Of a stretch of DNA of 40,419 nt, positions 26,901 through 35,814 are shown in pieces. The position numbers and the translations under genes were made by a program. The DNA comes from an uncultured Verrucomicrobiales bacterium (lineage in GTDB: Bacteria > Verrucomicrobiota > Verrucomicrobiia > Verrucomicrobiales > DEV007): the NCBI GenBank assembly GCA_937891465.1, contig CALAHF010000003.1:1-40419 (forward strand), given 5' to 3'. Position 1 is the first letter of the stretch. Each line of letters opens with the position of its first letter. A model generated the notes under the pieces. The model was given only the letters and a program-made list of their open reading frames with translations, was not told the origin of the DNA and made no database searches.

Positions 26901-29900
26901 GGAGCGAATTGTTTTTTACGAATGACTCGAAAACGATAGTACTGACTCAACGACTGATTCGCCCCGTTCATCGGACCGGAAGCAAAGTCAGGAATATCGG
27001 GATCATTCGGATCGATATAACGCTCCAGCAAAGTGGAACCTCGATATTCACCGAGAACGGCTCCCATTTTTTCATCCCACTCGGCGGGTGGTTGCTGGCG
27101 GGGGGGTTTCAAAAGTTGCACCCGATAATGAACCTGAAAAACGTTCGACTGCGTTGTTAACCTCGGCACGATGTGGTTATACGGAGTCTCGCGTGCGTTG
27201 TCTCCCGTCGCGCGAAATTTCTTCCACCAGTCATTCATTGTCGAATACGTCGGCTTCGGTATTCCCCGAGGATAAGGCAATCGCGCATCATCCAGTGGTC
27301 GCGGCACCAGAAAGATTTCACACATTTCTGAGGCCGACCGAAAAATGTCGCCCTCAGCAAAGCGATTTTCGAATCCTCGAAGCGTCCCGTTCTCTTGATC
27401 CGTCGAAATGGCGTAACGGACCTCTTGGCGGTGAGCCTGATCACGCCCGCCTTTGATGCTTCCGAGATTCGTCCGTGAAAGAGCTTTTTCTTCGATCGCC
27501 ATGATCTCGATTGAGTCCAGCACGGCTTTGATTCCTGTCTGCCTTTTAATATATCGGAACGGCATGATTTCGTAATTCATGTTCACTTTTCCCGCTGTGG
27601 AAAAAGGTTCGCTGATCGCATACGGCTCAGTCACCGGCATCCAGAACAGATCGAGCATCAAGTGATCACGTGGCAATGAAAATCCTATATGATCAGACTC
27701 CGTTGGTGTCGAATCAGCCCCCGTATCCCGTCCTGCTGGATTGGGGCAGAATAAAAGCGTTTCCCAGGGACGGATTGATTTCACACCGGTCGAAAGTGAC
27801 CCGAACATGACTGCCGAGGCGATCTGACGATTCGGACTGAAATTCACACCATTGGGATCGACGTCGAAATAGCCACGCTGAAAATAGCCTCCCCGCTGTG
27901 CCGGCCCCCAATCTCGGTAGAGTTTTGATGAATTCGTCTCGTCTGGTTTATTGATGAACGGGCCGTCTTCATTACTGCCGATTCCCTGATCCCAATCGCC
28001 TTGTTTTTCATCAACTCGATACGCGGCTTCCTGGCCCCGTGCGGCAACAGGATGCGCATCCCGATAAAGTTTCGTCTTACTCCGATCACTCCCGCGATTA
28101 AATGAATACCCCGTTGATCCCTCGAAAATACTACCCGCTGTGCGATAGGCTGATTGGCGGACGTAGGGATTCCGCGGTTGCCCCGAGTTAGAATGAATCA
28201 CGTCGTTGTAATGCTCTCTTTTATTCTCCGTGGCAAAATTGCCCCAGTACTGCCATGAAGTTCCATTTCGGAGCCCCTGCGCGAACCGCCGCTTCGGATC
28301 AAAATATTGAAATGAATCGCCATTGTCATCGATCTCGCCGCCAGCCTTGAACCATGTAGCCGGAACCTCAGGAGTTGCCGCGTAAAGCCTCAAATCGCCG
28401 CCAGGCAACCGTTCACCACCTATCCCGATGAGATCTGCCGTAACCTCCATGGAACGAACCACATCTCCCGGCCGAATCAGATGATGCCCCATGTCATTTG
28501 GCCGGCGGTGGCGAATCCGGGCGTTCAGAGACGTCTCAACGTTATGCGGAGCCGGCAACTTTTTCGCCTGCTCGGTCCACGCATACGGCACTGGAATTTG
28601 TGTCTTCGGAAACTCCATGTTGATCTCCTGAATCACTTCAGCCCCCGTTGGATCTCGCAGAACAATTTTTATGGGGCCGCCGGAAAATTCGAGCGTGTCA
28701 TCATCATCGCCATCCGCAGGCGTTGAATTCTCTCCCGCAGGAACGGTTAACGAAATCGGGCTTGCTGAATGCCAAGCGTATCCAGTTATTGGATCCAGCG
28801 AGTTCATATCCCGATGTTTCAAAACGGTCGTTTTTGAGCCCGGATTCTGCTCCTGGTTATAGTAAAATGGCTGGAAAATATTCATGTGAGCACACGCATG
28901 TCCACTGCCATTGGCACCTCCAAAAGGATGCAGGCCGTTGATCGCATGAGTGGTCAACGCCGCGTCTATTGGGAAATTCATGCTCTTGTCATCAACCGTC
29001 CAATTGTCCATCCCCTCAATGGTGATCGACACATTTTGACTCCACGAAGGCAACCCCGGGCTTGGCGTGAAAAATTCCAACACCAGAAACGCTTTCATTT
29101 CCTTTGCGCGATATCCCGATGCAAATTGAGTTCGACGTCCTGGATAATCGACTCGGATCGTCTTTTCATCGTCTCGCTTCGTCGCGTAAAAAACGATGGC
29201 TGCTTCGGAGATCGTGACATTCCGGCCAAATCCCATCGTATCGTCGATTTTCAAAGGCAGTATCTGACCTTCCCCCGCAATCGAATTGATGCCTTCCACC
29301 TGACGCGGCGGAGTATAAAAATACCCCTTTTCGTTATTCGCCGTTTCCAGCCCGAGCGACATTGTATTCAAACCTGAGCGGCAATAATCGACCATCTCCG
29401 TCAAAATTTGATCTCGATCGAGCGGGTATTTTGTTCCAAAACTCTTTCCGAATCCCGGCACTTCCTGATCCGTCACAAACTGCAGGTATTTGTAGAGATC
29501 CTGATTTCGCGGAATTTCTTCGAAATCATCCACCGTGCTCTGACTACTCCCATAGCCGTCTTTGATATCCGTCAAATCGTGCGTGCTGAGCCGTTGAAAA
29601 TAGTAAGGTAACCGTGCATCACCCGCTTGCGTCGTTTCAGAACAAAATGCAAATAACCGATCCACCACGTTTCGATCTCCCTCGTCATTTTGAATCGGCC
29701 ACAGTGAAATTCTCGGACGATCCAACAGATTAACCTCCGGCGAACGACTGTGAGCTGTCAGCAAAAATCGGGTTTCCTCAAGCATCTGCCGCGTGATCCC
29801 CGGATGATTGATCCGCCGATTTTCCTGATCCTTCGTTCCCTCTGCGTGAAAGAAAAACTCATCCACGCTGGCATACAAACGATCTGAATCCAGCGCCACC

Positions 29901-30916
29901 GGCGGTGTATTTCCATTCACATTTACGGTTCCGTGCTCCGAGCCGCCGTGTTCAACAAAGGGAGCCAGATCAAAATAAACCTCGGGATCTACTTTCTTCC
30001 CCGGCTCAGTTTCCAAATACGGTTCTAAAACAGCGCTGAGTGATGTTGTCGCCGGATGCCCGGGATAACGCTGATACTCGTTACGGACAGGCTGCTTGTC
30101 CGCGTAATTGTATCCATCGTAGTGCGTATTTGCCCGCGGCACATCCCAGTAACGACCTTCGCTCGCGGTATTGATGTTCACTTTCGAAGTCTCGTCATCG
30201 GTCCAAAAAGCAATCCTTCCGACAATCGGATTTTCCTTGGTCGGCTGGTTTCCACCAGAAAATTTTGCCAGCGTCCCCTCACCACCGACACTTGGCACGG
30301 CTAAATTCCCGTCTTCCAACACATACAACCAACGGACCGGCATTGGAATGGGTTGATCTTCTTGCGCGCCTTCAAAAGGCCCTACATCAAATCCATCATG
30401 CCCGGCCACTGCCGCATTGGCGTGAATGATCGGAAAATCCCGCTCCAAGACCCCATCTCGTTTTACGAAAACAGGTTCATTTAAATCCACAAAATGCGCT
30501 GGCTGGATATCCCAATCTCCCGGCGGCAACTCGTTATCAGGGTTAAATTTACTGAGCTCCACCATCGCATTCGAAGAATAGAGTTTATAAACCGCGTCGA
30601 CTTCTGCCCGCCCCGTGGAAGGATTGGCTTTAGTCTCATAGGTGCGGATCATTCCCGGTTGCGATGCCCATGTTCGCTTTCCGTTTTGGCTATCCGTTGC
30701 CGCCCGCAGCTGTCCGATGACCAAATTCGTGGGCCACTCCGCCAGTGAACGAATTTCCGTGCTGTCGCCGAAGGCGTGAGTCGATCGATGCTCAGTCCTC
30801 ACCAATCCCAAGAGAGCGATCAACAACATCGTAATGATCGCGATCGCCCCAAGAACTGCCACAAGAGAAGATCCTCGCCTAGTGGATTTGATTTTAATGA
30901 AGCGAACAATTTTCAT
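26897..30916 (-). CDS. vccA: Verru_Chthon cassette protein A
   Basis: 1339 aa from the ATG at 30914-30916. Residues 13-40 (RRGSSLVAVLGAIAIITMLL) form a basic stretch plus a membrane helix like that of GspK-type minor pseudopilins, but with Ala rather than Glu at +5. The long extracytoplasmic region has FWTDDETSKVNINTASEGRY, with GspK-like wording (KVNINTA), and many Asn/Gly/Tyr-rich loops. The frame stays open to 31096, but that extension is encoded by element E and an 18-bp tandem repeat and looks unlike protein. It is the first gene of the vcc cassette, and its promoter should lie in 30917-31048. Confidence 0.88.
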   Translation of the reverse strand: MKIVRFIKIKSTRRGSSLVAVLGAIAIITMLLIALLGLVRTEHRSTHAFGDSTEIRSLAEWPTNLVIGQLRAATDSQNGKRTWASQPGMIRTYETKANPSTGRAEVDAVYKLYSSNAMVELSKFNPDNELPPGDWDIQPAHFVDLNEPVFVKRDGVLERDFPIIHANAAVAGHDGFDVGPFEGAQEDQPIPMPVRWLYVLEDGNLAVPSVGGEGTLAKFSGGNQPTKENPIVGRIAFWTDDETSKVNINTASEGRYWDVPRANTHYDGYNYADKQPVRNEYQRYPGHPATTSLSAVLEPYLETEPGKKVDPEVYFDLAPFVEHGGSEHGTVNVNGNTPPVALDSDRLYASVDEFFFHAEGTKDQENRRINHPGITRQMLEETRFLLTAHSRSPEVNLLDRPRISLWPIQNDEGDRNVVDRLFAFCSETTQAGDARLPYYFQRLSTHDLTDIKDGYGSSQSTVDDFEEIPRNQDLYKYLQFVTDQEVPGFGKSFGTKYPLDRDQILTEMVDYCRSGLNTMSLGLETANNEKGYFYTPPRQVEGINSIAGEGQILPLKIDDTMGFGRNVTISEAAIVFYATKRDDEKTIRVDYPGRRTQFASGYRAKEMKAFLVLEFFTPSPGLPSWSQNVSITIEGMDNWTVDDKSMNFPIDAALTTHAINGLHPFGGANGSGHACAHMNIFQPFYYNQEQNPGSKTTVLKHRDMNSLDPITGYAWHSASPISLTVPAGENSTPADGDDDDTLEFSGGPIKIVLRDPTGAEVIQEINMEFPKTQIPVPYAWTEQAKKLPAPHNVETSLNARIRHRRPNDMGHHLIRPGDVVRSMEVTADLIGIGGERLPGGDLRLYAATPEVPATWFKAGGEIDDNGDSFQYFDPKRRFAQGLRNGTSWQYWGNFATENKREHYNDVIHSNSGQPRNPYVRQSAYRTAGSIFEGSTGYSFNRGSDRSKTKLYRDAHPVAARGQEAAYRVDEKQGDWDQGIGSNEDGPFINKPDETNSSKLYRDWGPAQRGGYFQRGYFDVDPNGVNFSPNRQIASAVMFGSLSTGVKSIRPWETLLFCPNPAGRDTGADSTPTESDHIGFSLPRDHLMLDLFWMPVTEPYAISEPFSTAGKVNMNYEIMPFRYIKRQTGIKAVLDSIEIMAIEEKALSRTNLGSIKGGRDQAHRQEVRYAISTDQENGTLRGFENRFAEGDIFRSASEMCEIFLVPRPLDDARLPYPRGIPKPTYSTMNDWWKKFRATGDNARETPYNHIVPRLTTQSNVFQVHYRVQLLKPPRQQPPAEWDEKMGAVLGEYRGSTLLERYIDPNDPDIPDFASGPMNGANQSLSQYYRFRVIRKKQFAP

Positions 30917-31008
30917 ACGAGGAGGAATGGTACTGAGACCGAGAATTCGTATCGATAAGCTATTTATATTCAATCGAGCGCCGCAGGAGATTAAATCGAT
31001 TTTTGAAT

Positions 31009-31044
31009 ACTTTGTCAACACATTCGACTTTGTCAACACATTCG
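31009..31044. repeat. 18-bp perfect tandem duplication
   Basis: ACTTTGTCAACACATTCG occurs twice without a gap (31009-31026 and 31027-31044), 4 bp before element E. It lies between the divergent vccA and DUF1592-type genes. A recent duplication is likely; it could also hold a duplicated protein-binding site. Confidence 0.9.
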
Positions 31045-31048
31045 AAAT

Positions 31049-31093
31049 GCGATCCAACCGTATTGATTCGCCGAACAGACGCTGTTGAATCGA
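31049..31093 (-). repeat. 45-bp palindromic element, copy E
   Basis: Starts GCGATCCAACCGTATTGATT and ends CAGACGCTGTTGAATCGA around a GCC centre. The TCTGTTC-type arm is on the right, so the orientation is reverse. It is the most diverged full-length copy (CCGTATT in place of CAGGGTT). It sits in the divergent vccA/DUF1592 intergenic region. Confidence 0.8.
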
Positions 31094-31151
31094 CAACGTC
31101 TCCGCACAGTTACGCCATTGAAGAATCCCGCCACCACCTGAGAATCAGAGT

Positions 31152-33590
31152 GTGATTTCCCTTCGTTCCATAGTTAGCACCATCGCATGCGTCAGTGCTT
31201 CGACCTGCCTCGCTCAGGTGCCAGATTTCGAAACCGATGTCCGCCCGATTATAGAAAAGCATTGCGCAAAATGCCACGGCCCTGAAAAGCAGAAGTCAAA
31301 AGTCCGTCTCGATACACTTTCCACGGATTTGATATCCGATCGTCCCGCCGCGGAAACCTGGCACGACGCCCTGAATGCAATCAACCTCGGGGAAATGCCT
31401 CCCGAGGACGAACCTGAGCTTTCATCCGAAGACCGCAAGATCCTGACCACTTGGATCAGAGGCACCCTCAAGTCCGCCATTGCAGCTCAGAAATCGACCG
31501 GCGGCGAAGTCATCATGCGACGGCTCAATCGCATGGAATACCAAAACACGATGACTGATCTCCTCGGCATCAAAGCGGATTACGGGAAAAACCTCCCGCC
31601 GGATACTCCATCCGAAGACGGATTCAAAAACAACGGAGCAGCCCTCAGCATGTCGCCGCTTCAGCTTGAATATTACCTCGCGTCCGCCCGCGAAGGCCTT
31701 TCTCGCGCCATTGTTTCCGGACCGCCGCCGGAGAAAATAAAAATTACCACCACTGAATCGACAAAAAAGAGCAACCGTGAAAATTCCACCAACCGACTCG
31801 GATACAGTGGCTCATTCGTTGGAAAATTTCTCGAATTCCCTGATGAAGGCGCCTTCATCATTCGAGTCAAAGCACGCGCCGAATTGGTCGAAGGAAAAGC
31901 GTTTCCTCGCTTGAAAGCCACCTTCGGATATCGCGCCGACACCCAAACGCCGAGCGCAGAGTTGGGTGAAATTGACATCATCAGCTCCGAAGCGACGACC
32001 TACGAATTCCGGGGGCGAATGGAGCAATTTCCCGTGCAAAGCCGAACTCAGAGCAAATATCCCGGCCAGCTGGTCATGCTCGAAAATGCTTTCGACGACG
32101 GCATTAAGCGCAAAGACAAACGGACGATCGAAAAAGAGGTCGAGGTGAAAAACAAAAAGGGAAAAGTTCAGATCAAAAAACAAAAACAGACTGAGTGGAT
32201 CGAACACGACGATGTCCCAAAAATCGTGATCGATTCCGTCGAATTTGAAGGGCCGATCTACAAATCGTGGCCGCCCGAGCATCACACCCGAATTTTTCTT
32301 CCTTCGGCAAATCGGGAAAACGGCGAACTGATTTATGCTCAAGAAATCGTCGGGAATTTCATGACTCGCGCCTACCGCCGCCCCGTCGAAAAAACGGAGG
32401 TCCAGTCCATGCTGCGACTTTACACAAAAATCCGTCCCACCTCCGCCACGTTCGAGGACGCTATTCGCGACACCCTCGCCCTCGTTTTGGTGTCGCCAGA
32501 TTTCCTCTATTTGGTCGAGCCTGAAACCGGCGACGGCAAAGCAAAAACCGCACTAACCGATCACGAACTGGCTTCGCGATTGTCCTACTTTTTGTGGAGC
32601 ACGATGCCGGACGCTGCTCTTTTTGAAGCCGCGTCGAATGGCGAACTACGCGCCCCAAAGAAACTCGCAACTCAGATCGATCGCATGCTTGCCCATGAAA
32701 AGTCATGGCAATTTGTCGAACAATTCACCAATCAATGGCTCGACCTCGCATCAGTCGATCGGGTCGCCGTGAATCCCGATTATTACGCGGATTGGGACGA
32801 CATCATCAAACCCTCGATGCAAGCTGAGACTCGTCATTTCTTCGCGGAAATTTTGAGACATGATTTAAGCGCTCTAAATTTCATCGACTCCGATTTTGCA
32901 ATGCTGAACGAGCCCATGGCCCGCCACTATGGAATCAAAAACGGCCCTCGCGGAAACGCATTCGAACGCGTCACGCTGCCTGCAGACTCTCCACGCGGCG
33001 GCTTGATGACTCAAGCATCCGTTCTTCTGGGAAATTCCACCGGCGAAGATTCTCACCCGATTTTGCGAGCCGTCTGGATTCGCGAGCGCCTCCTCAATGA
33101 CCCGCCGGCACCTCCGCCACCAAACGTTCCACCACTCGAATCGGAAGATCCAAATTTTGCGAAACTCTCCGTTCGCAAGCAACTTGAAATTCACCGGAAC
33201 GATCCCGCCTGTGACGATTGCCATCGCGGAATTGATCCATGGGGAATCGCCCTCGAAAATTTTAATGCCATCGGAAACTGGCGAACAGAAATTCGTCGGA
33301 AAAACGGCAAGAAATTCATCACCCAACCAGCGGAAGCCCAAACTGAACTCCCCGGCGGTCACACCATCGACGGCGTCGCCGATTTACAGGATTTTCTAAA
33401 AGAGCATCGCAAAGATCAATTCGCACGCGCCATCGTTGCAAGACTCACCGGTTATGCTCTCGGCCGAAATCTTGAATTCACTGATGAATCTGAACTTGAT
33501 GCCCTGACCGAACAATTTTCTGAAGCAGATTACCAGCTTCGCCCGCTGATTTATGGCATTGCCAACAGCGATCTTTTTCAAACAAAATAG
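31152..33590 (+). CDS. DUF1592/DUF1588/DUF1585 planctomycete-type cytochrome protein
   Basis: 812 aa with a signal peptide at 1-21 (STCLA). In order: PSCyt1 with CAKCHG (about 38-43); DUF1587 (about 120-185, IMRRLNRMEYQNTMTDLLGI); a carbohydrate-binding-like beta region with a Lys/Glu-rich insert (about 215-380); DUF1595 (about 390-455); DUF1592 (about 470-600, ASRLSYFLWSTMPD); DUF1588 (about 610-715) with CDDCHRGIDPWGIALENF; and DUF1585 at the C-terminus (GYALGRNLEFTDESE). Two CXXCH motifs imply heme c. The reaction is unknown. The start is a GTG at 31152-31154, directly followed by the signal peptide. The DUF1552 gene follows after 9 bp. Confidence 0.92.
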   Translation: MISLRSIVSTIACVSASTCLAQVPDFETDVRPIIEKHCAKCHGPEKQKSKVRLDTLSTDLISDRPAAETWHDALNAINLGEMPPEDEPELSSEDRKILTTWIRGTLKSAIAAQKSTGGEVIMRRLNRMEYQNTMTDLLGIKADYGKNLPPDTPSEDGFKNNGAALSMSPLQLEYYLASAREGLSRAIVSGPPPEKIKITTTESTKKSNRENSTNRLGYSGSFVGKFLEFPDEGAFIIRVKARAELVEGKAFPRLKATFGYRADTQTPSAELGEIDIISSEATTYEFRGRMEQFPVQSRTQSKYPGQLVMLENAFDDGIKRKDKRTIEKEVEVKNKKGKVQIKKQKQTEWIEHDDVPKIVIDSVEFEGPIYKSWPPEHHTRIFLPSANRENGELIYAQEIVGNFMTRAYRRPVEKTEVQSMLRLYTKIRPTSATFEDAIRDTLALVLVSPDFLYLVEPETGDGKAKTALTDHELASRLSYFLWSTMPDAALFEAASNGELRAPKKLATQIDRMLAHEKSWQFVEQFTNQWLDLASVDRVAVNPDYYADWDDIIKPSMQAETRHFFAEILRHDLSALNFIDSDFAMLNEPMARHYGIKNGPRGNAFERVTLPADSPRGGLMTQASVLLGNSTGEDSHPILRAVWIRERLLNDPPAPPPPNVPPLESEDPNFAKLSVRKQLEIHRNDPACDDCHRGIDPWGIALENFNAIGNWRTEIRRKNGKKFITQPAEAQTELPGGHTIDGVADLQDFLKEHRKDQFARAIVARLTGYALGRNLEFTDESELDALTEQFSEADYQLRPLIYGIANSDLFQTK

Positions 33591-33599
33591 CCCTTTCCC

Positions 33600-34934
33600 A
33601 TGAGCAATAAACCTTGGCACCTCAACCGACGCACCTTTCTCCGAAGCACTGCGGGCGTATCGCTCTCGCTTCCTTTTCTCGAATGCATGGGCGCTGGCGA
33701 AATCGCGAAGAACGGGCCGAAACGAATGTGTGCGGTCTACTTTCCCTACGGCGCGTCACTTCCTAAAAATGACTCACCCGATGCCAATTGGAGTTGGATG
33801 CCGAACGGCGAAGGTCGTGATTTCACATTCAACAACAGCCTCAAATCGCTCGAACCGTTTCAGAACGATCTGACCGTTTTCAAAGGGCTCTCCCACCCGA
33901 ACGGTCGCAAAATGGGCGGCCATGACACCGCTGACATTTGGCTAACGGGCGCTCAATTCAAAGGCGGAAATTTCCGAAACTCCACGTCGATCGACCAACT
34001 CGCCGCACAACATTTTGGCGAAACGACTCGTTACTCATCATTGACGATGTCCACTGATGGTGGTGTCGGTGAGCCCACCCGCTCAAGCACCCTTTCCTTT
34101 GGCAGAAACGGTCAGCCCGTCCCTGCGCACAATCGGCCACGCCTTATCTTTGATCGCTTTTTCGGGATCAACGCAGACTCGATGAAATCACAGCGGCAGG
34201 AATTGAAGACCTCCGGCAGCATGCTCGACCTGTTGCTCGATCATTCAAAATCTGTTCGCAAAAATCTCGGTCATCAGGACCAACAAAAATTCGACGAATA
34301 TCTCGAATCCGTCCGTTCGATCGAAAAGCGCGTCGATCGCTCCCAACGCTGGCTCGATATTCCCAAGCCTGAAGTCGATGCTTCCAAGTTGCATCTCGAC
34401 TCCGATGAAAGCACGCCCGCCGAATACATCCGCACGATGTATGATCTCATTTTCCTCGCCTTCCAAACCGACTCGACCCGCGTTGCCACCTACCAACTCG
34501 GCAACATGAATGGCGCTACCTCAGTCGCCGGGCAGTTCCCGCAGCTTCTCGGATTTGGAAATAAAATTCACAGCCTCGCCCACGGTTGGAACAAAACCGG
34601 TGGCGCCGAAAAACTCGGAAAATGGGATCAATATCTCGCCGAACAACTCGCTCATTTCTTAACACGACTCAAAGAAACTCCCGAGGCCGACGGCTCGATG
34701 CTCGATTCAACGATAGTGCTCTATGGCAGCTCGAACAGCAACACGCACAACAACAACGACTACCCGTTGCTGCTTGCAGGCGGTTCAAAACTCGGGCTCA
34801 ATCACGGACAGTTTCTCAAGTTTTCCAAAGACACACCGCTGACAAATCTACATGTCACCATGCTGAATCGCCTCGGCGTCCCGACCGAAGGATTTGTGGA
34901 TAGCACGGGTGAGCTTGCGGAGATTGTGGCGTGA
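33600..34934 (+). CDS. DUF1552 family protein with Tat signal
   Basis: 444 aa. The twin-arginine signal LNRRTFLRSTAGVSLSLPFL has Arg10-Arg11. The DUF1552 body shows YFPYGASLPKNDSPDANWSW, GLSHPNGRKMGGHDTADIWL and VLYGSSNSNTHNNNDYPLLL, with the last segment metal-site-like. This is the standard downstream partner of DUF1592-type genes and a distant relative of DUF1501. Nine bp separate it from the upstream stop, so it is co-transcribed and probably translationally coupled. The function is unknown; the partnership suggests a Tat-exported enzyme served by the cytochrome protein. Confidence 0.92.
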   Translation: MSNKPWHLNRRTFLRSTAGVSLSLPFLECMGAGEIAKNGPKRMCAVYFPYGASLPKNDSPDANWSWMPNGEGRDFTFNNSLKSLEPFQNDLTVFKGLSHPNGRKMGGHDTADIWLTGAQFKGGNFRNSTSIDQLAAQHFGETTRYSSLTMSTDGGVGEPTRSSTLSFGRNGQPVPAHNRPRLIFDRFFGINADSMKSQRQELKTSGSMLDLLLDHSKSVRKNLGHQDQQKFDEYLESVRSIEKRVDRSQRWLDIPKPEVDASKLHLDSDESTPAEYIRTMYDLIFLAFQTDSTRVATYQLGNMNGATSVAGQFPQLLGFGNKIHSLAHGWNKTGGAEKLGKWDQYLAEQLAHFLTRLKETPEADGSMLDSTIVLYGSSNSNTHNNNDYPLLLAGGSKLGLNHGQFLKFSKDTPLTNLHVTMLNRLGVPTEGFVDSTGELAEIVA

Positions 34935-34981
34935 GCGGTGTTTATCCAGGATTGAATGCTCTGAAATGCGAACCAAGTCGA

Positions 34982-35524
34982 TCAACTTTCGGACTTGTGT
35001 ACCGGCTCATGAAGATTGAGTTCAGCTTCTACTTCTTGGTAATAATTTCTTAGAGAAGAGACCAGCGCACCACTCCTTTGTAATATCGTATCTGCAATCT
35101 GGACGACAAGTAAATTGGGTATCGCTTCAGGGCGAATCTTTAGGATTGCTTGTAGGGATTCATCTTCCCGCCCTATCCCAAATTGATGAGCGATTCCCAC
35201 GAATGCCAACGCGGGTGAACGTGACGCACCGCAGTTACAGTGAATCAAAATTCTGGTCGAACCAGAACTCTATGCACGACTAAAAAAGTCGATTGCCTGA
35301 CGAATATCATCAGCATCTGGCGCTCTCGTTCCAAGACTCGCTGCATCAGACACTGAAATTACATCTCCGAACTGAAAGGTCATTCGATCGCCCTCGAACC
35401 AATCAGGAATCGACGCCGTTATGCCCAGATTCGAAACGCTGATAACGTGAGTGATGCCGAAGTCCCTGTAAGCACCGATCTCGTGCTCCCCGCATATTAC
35501 GAGTCCCTTATCTATTGCACTCAT
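34982..35524 (-). pseudogene. Dual-specificity-type protein phosphatase interrupted by one in-frame TAG
   Basis: One continuous 181-codon frame. Codons 1-84 (MSAIDKGLVICGEHEIGAYR onward, ending AIDFFSRA) end at TAG 35270-35272. The same frame continues SSGSTRILIHCNCGASRSPA to the stop at 34982. HCNCGASRS is the HCxxGxxR(S/T) cysteine-phosphatase loop. DIRQAIDFF before it and the AHQFG helix after it are typical of the family, so both halves belong together. A single C-to-T change from CAG would explain the amber codon. The 3' half has only non-ATG starts (TTG 35246-35248). Inactivation is likely unless the stop is read through. It overlaps no neighbour and lies downstream of the F doublet. 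Confidence 0.75.
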
Positions 35525-35666
35525 TTTTTAGGCCGAAAGATTCGTTCAATTGAAGCTTTCCCATTCAAGTTTTCCTTTGTTCGACCACCTCTCCATTGGA
35601 TCCTTAAATGATGGGATTCACCAGTATTTTTTCCAACGAACATCCGATACCGCAAAACACTCCAAC

Positions 35667-35711
35667 ACGAACCAACAGTATCCGACCGACGAACCAACCC
35701 TATGCGATCGT
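35667..35711 (+). repeat. 45-bp palindromic element, copy F1
   Basis: Starts ACGAACCAACAGTATCCGAC and ends AACCCTATGCGATCGT. Forward orientation from the GAACCAACCC right arm. Several left-arm bases have drifted. Confidence 0.82.
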
Positions 35712-35720
35712 GGAGTCATT

Positions 35721-35765
35721 TCGATCCAAAAGGGTAAGTTCGATAAACATACCCTGTTCGTTCGT
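35721..35765 (-). repeat. 45-bp palindromic element, copy F2 (inverted partner of F1)
   Basis: Starts TCGATCCAAAAGGGTAAGTT and ends ATACCCTGTTCGTTCGT. Its reverse complement aligns with forward copies, so it is inverted relative to F1. The spacer is 9 bp (35712-35720), the same as in doublet A, giving another 99-bp unit. It ends 49 bp before the TMEM220-like start. The remaining 141 bp of this spacer (35525-35666) hold nothing I recognise. Confidence 0.82.
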
Positions 35766-35814
35766 GAAACGGGATTTCAGTTGAAACCTTCCTCACCCCG
35801 CACCATTTTTTCAC

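Noticed and set aside
30917-31096. 60-residue N-terminal extension of vccA
   Set aside because: The extension is encoded by element E, the 18-bp tandem repeat and AT-rich spacer, and would bury the pseudopilin-type N-terminus.
35667-35765. Insertion sequence with terminal inverted repeats
   Set aside because: No transposase ORF is associated with any copy, and I see no clear target-site duplication at the A, B or F doublets.
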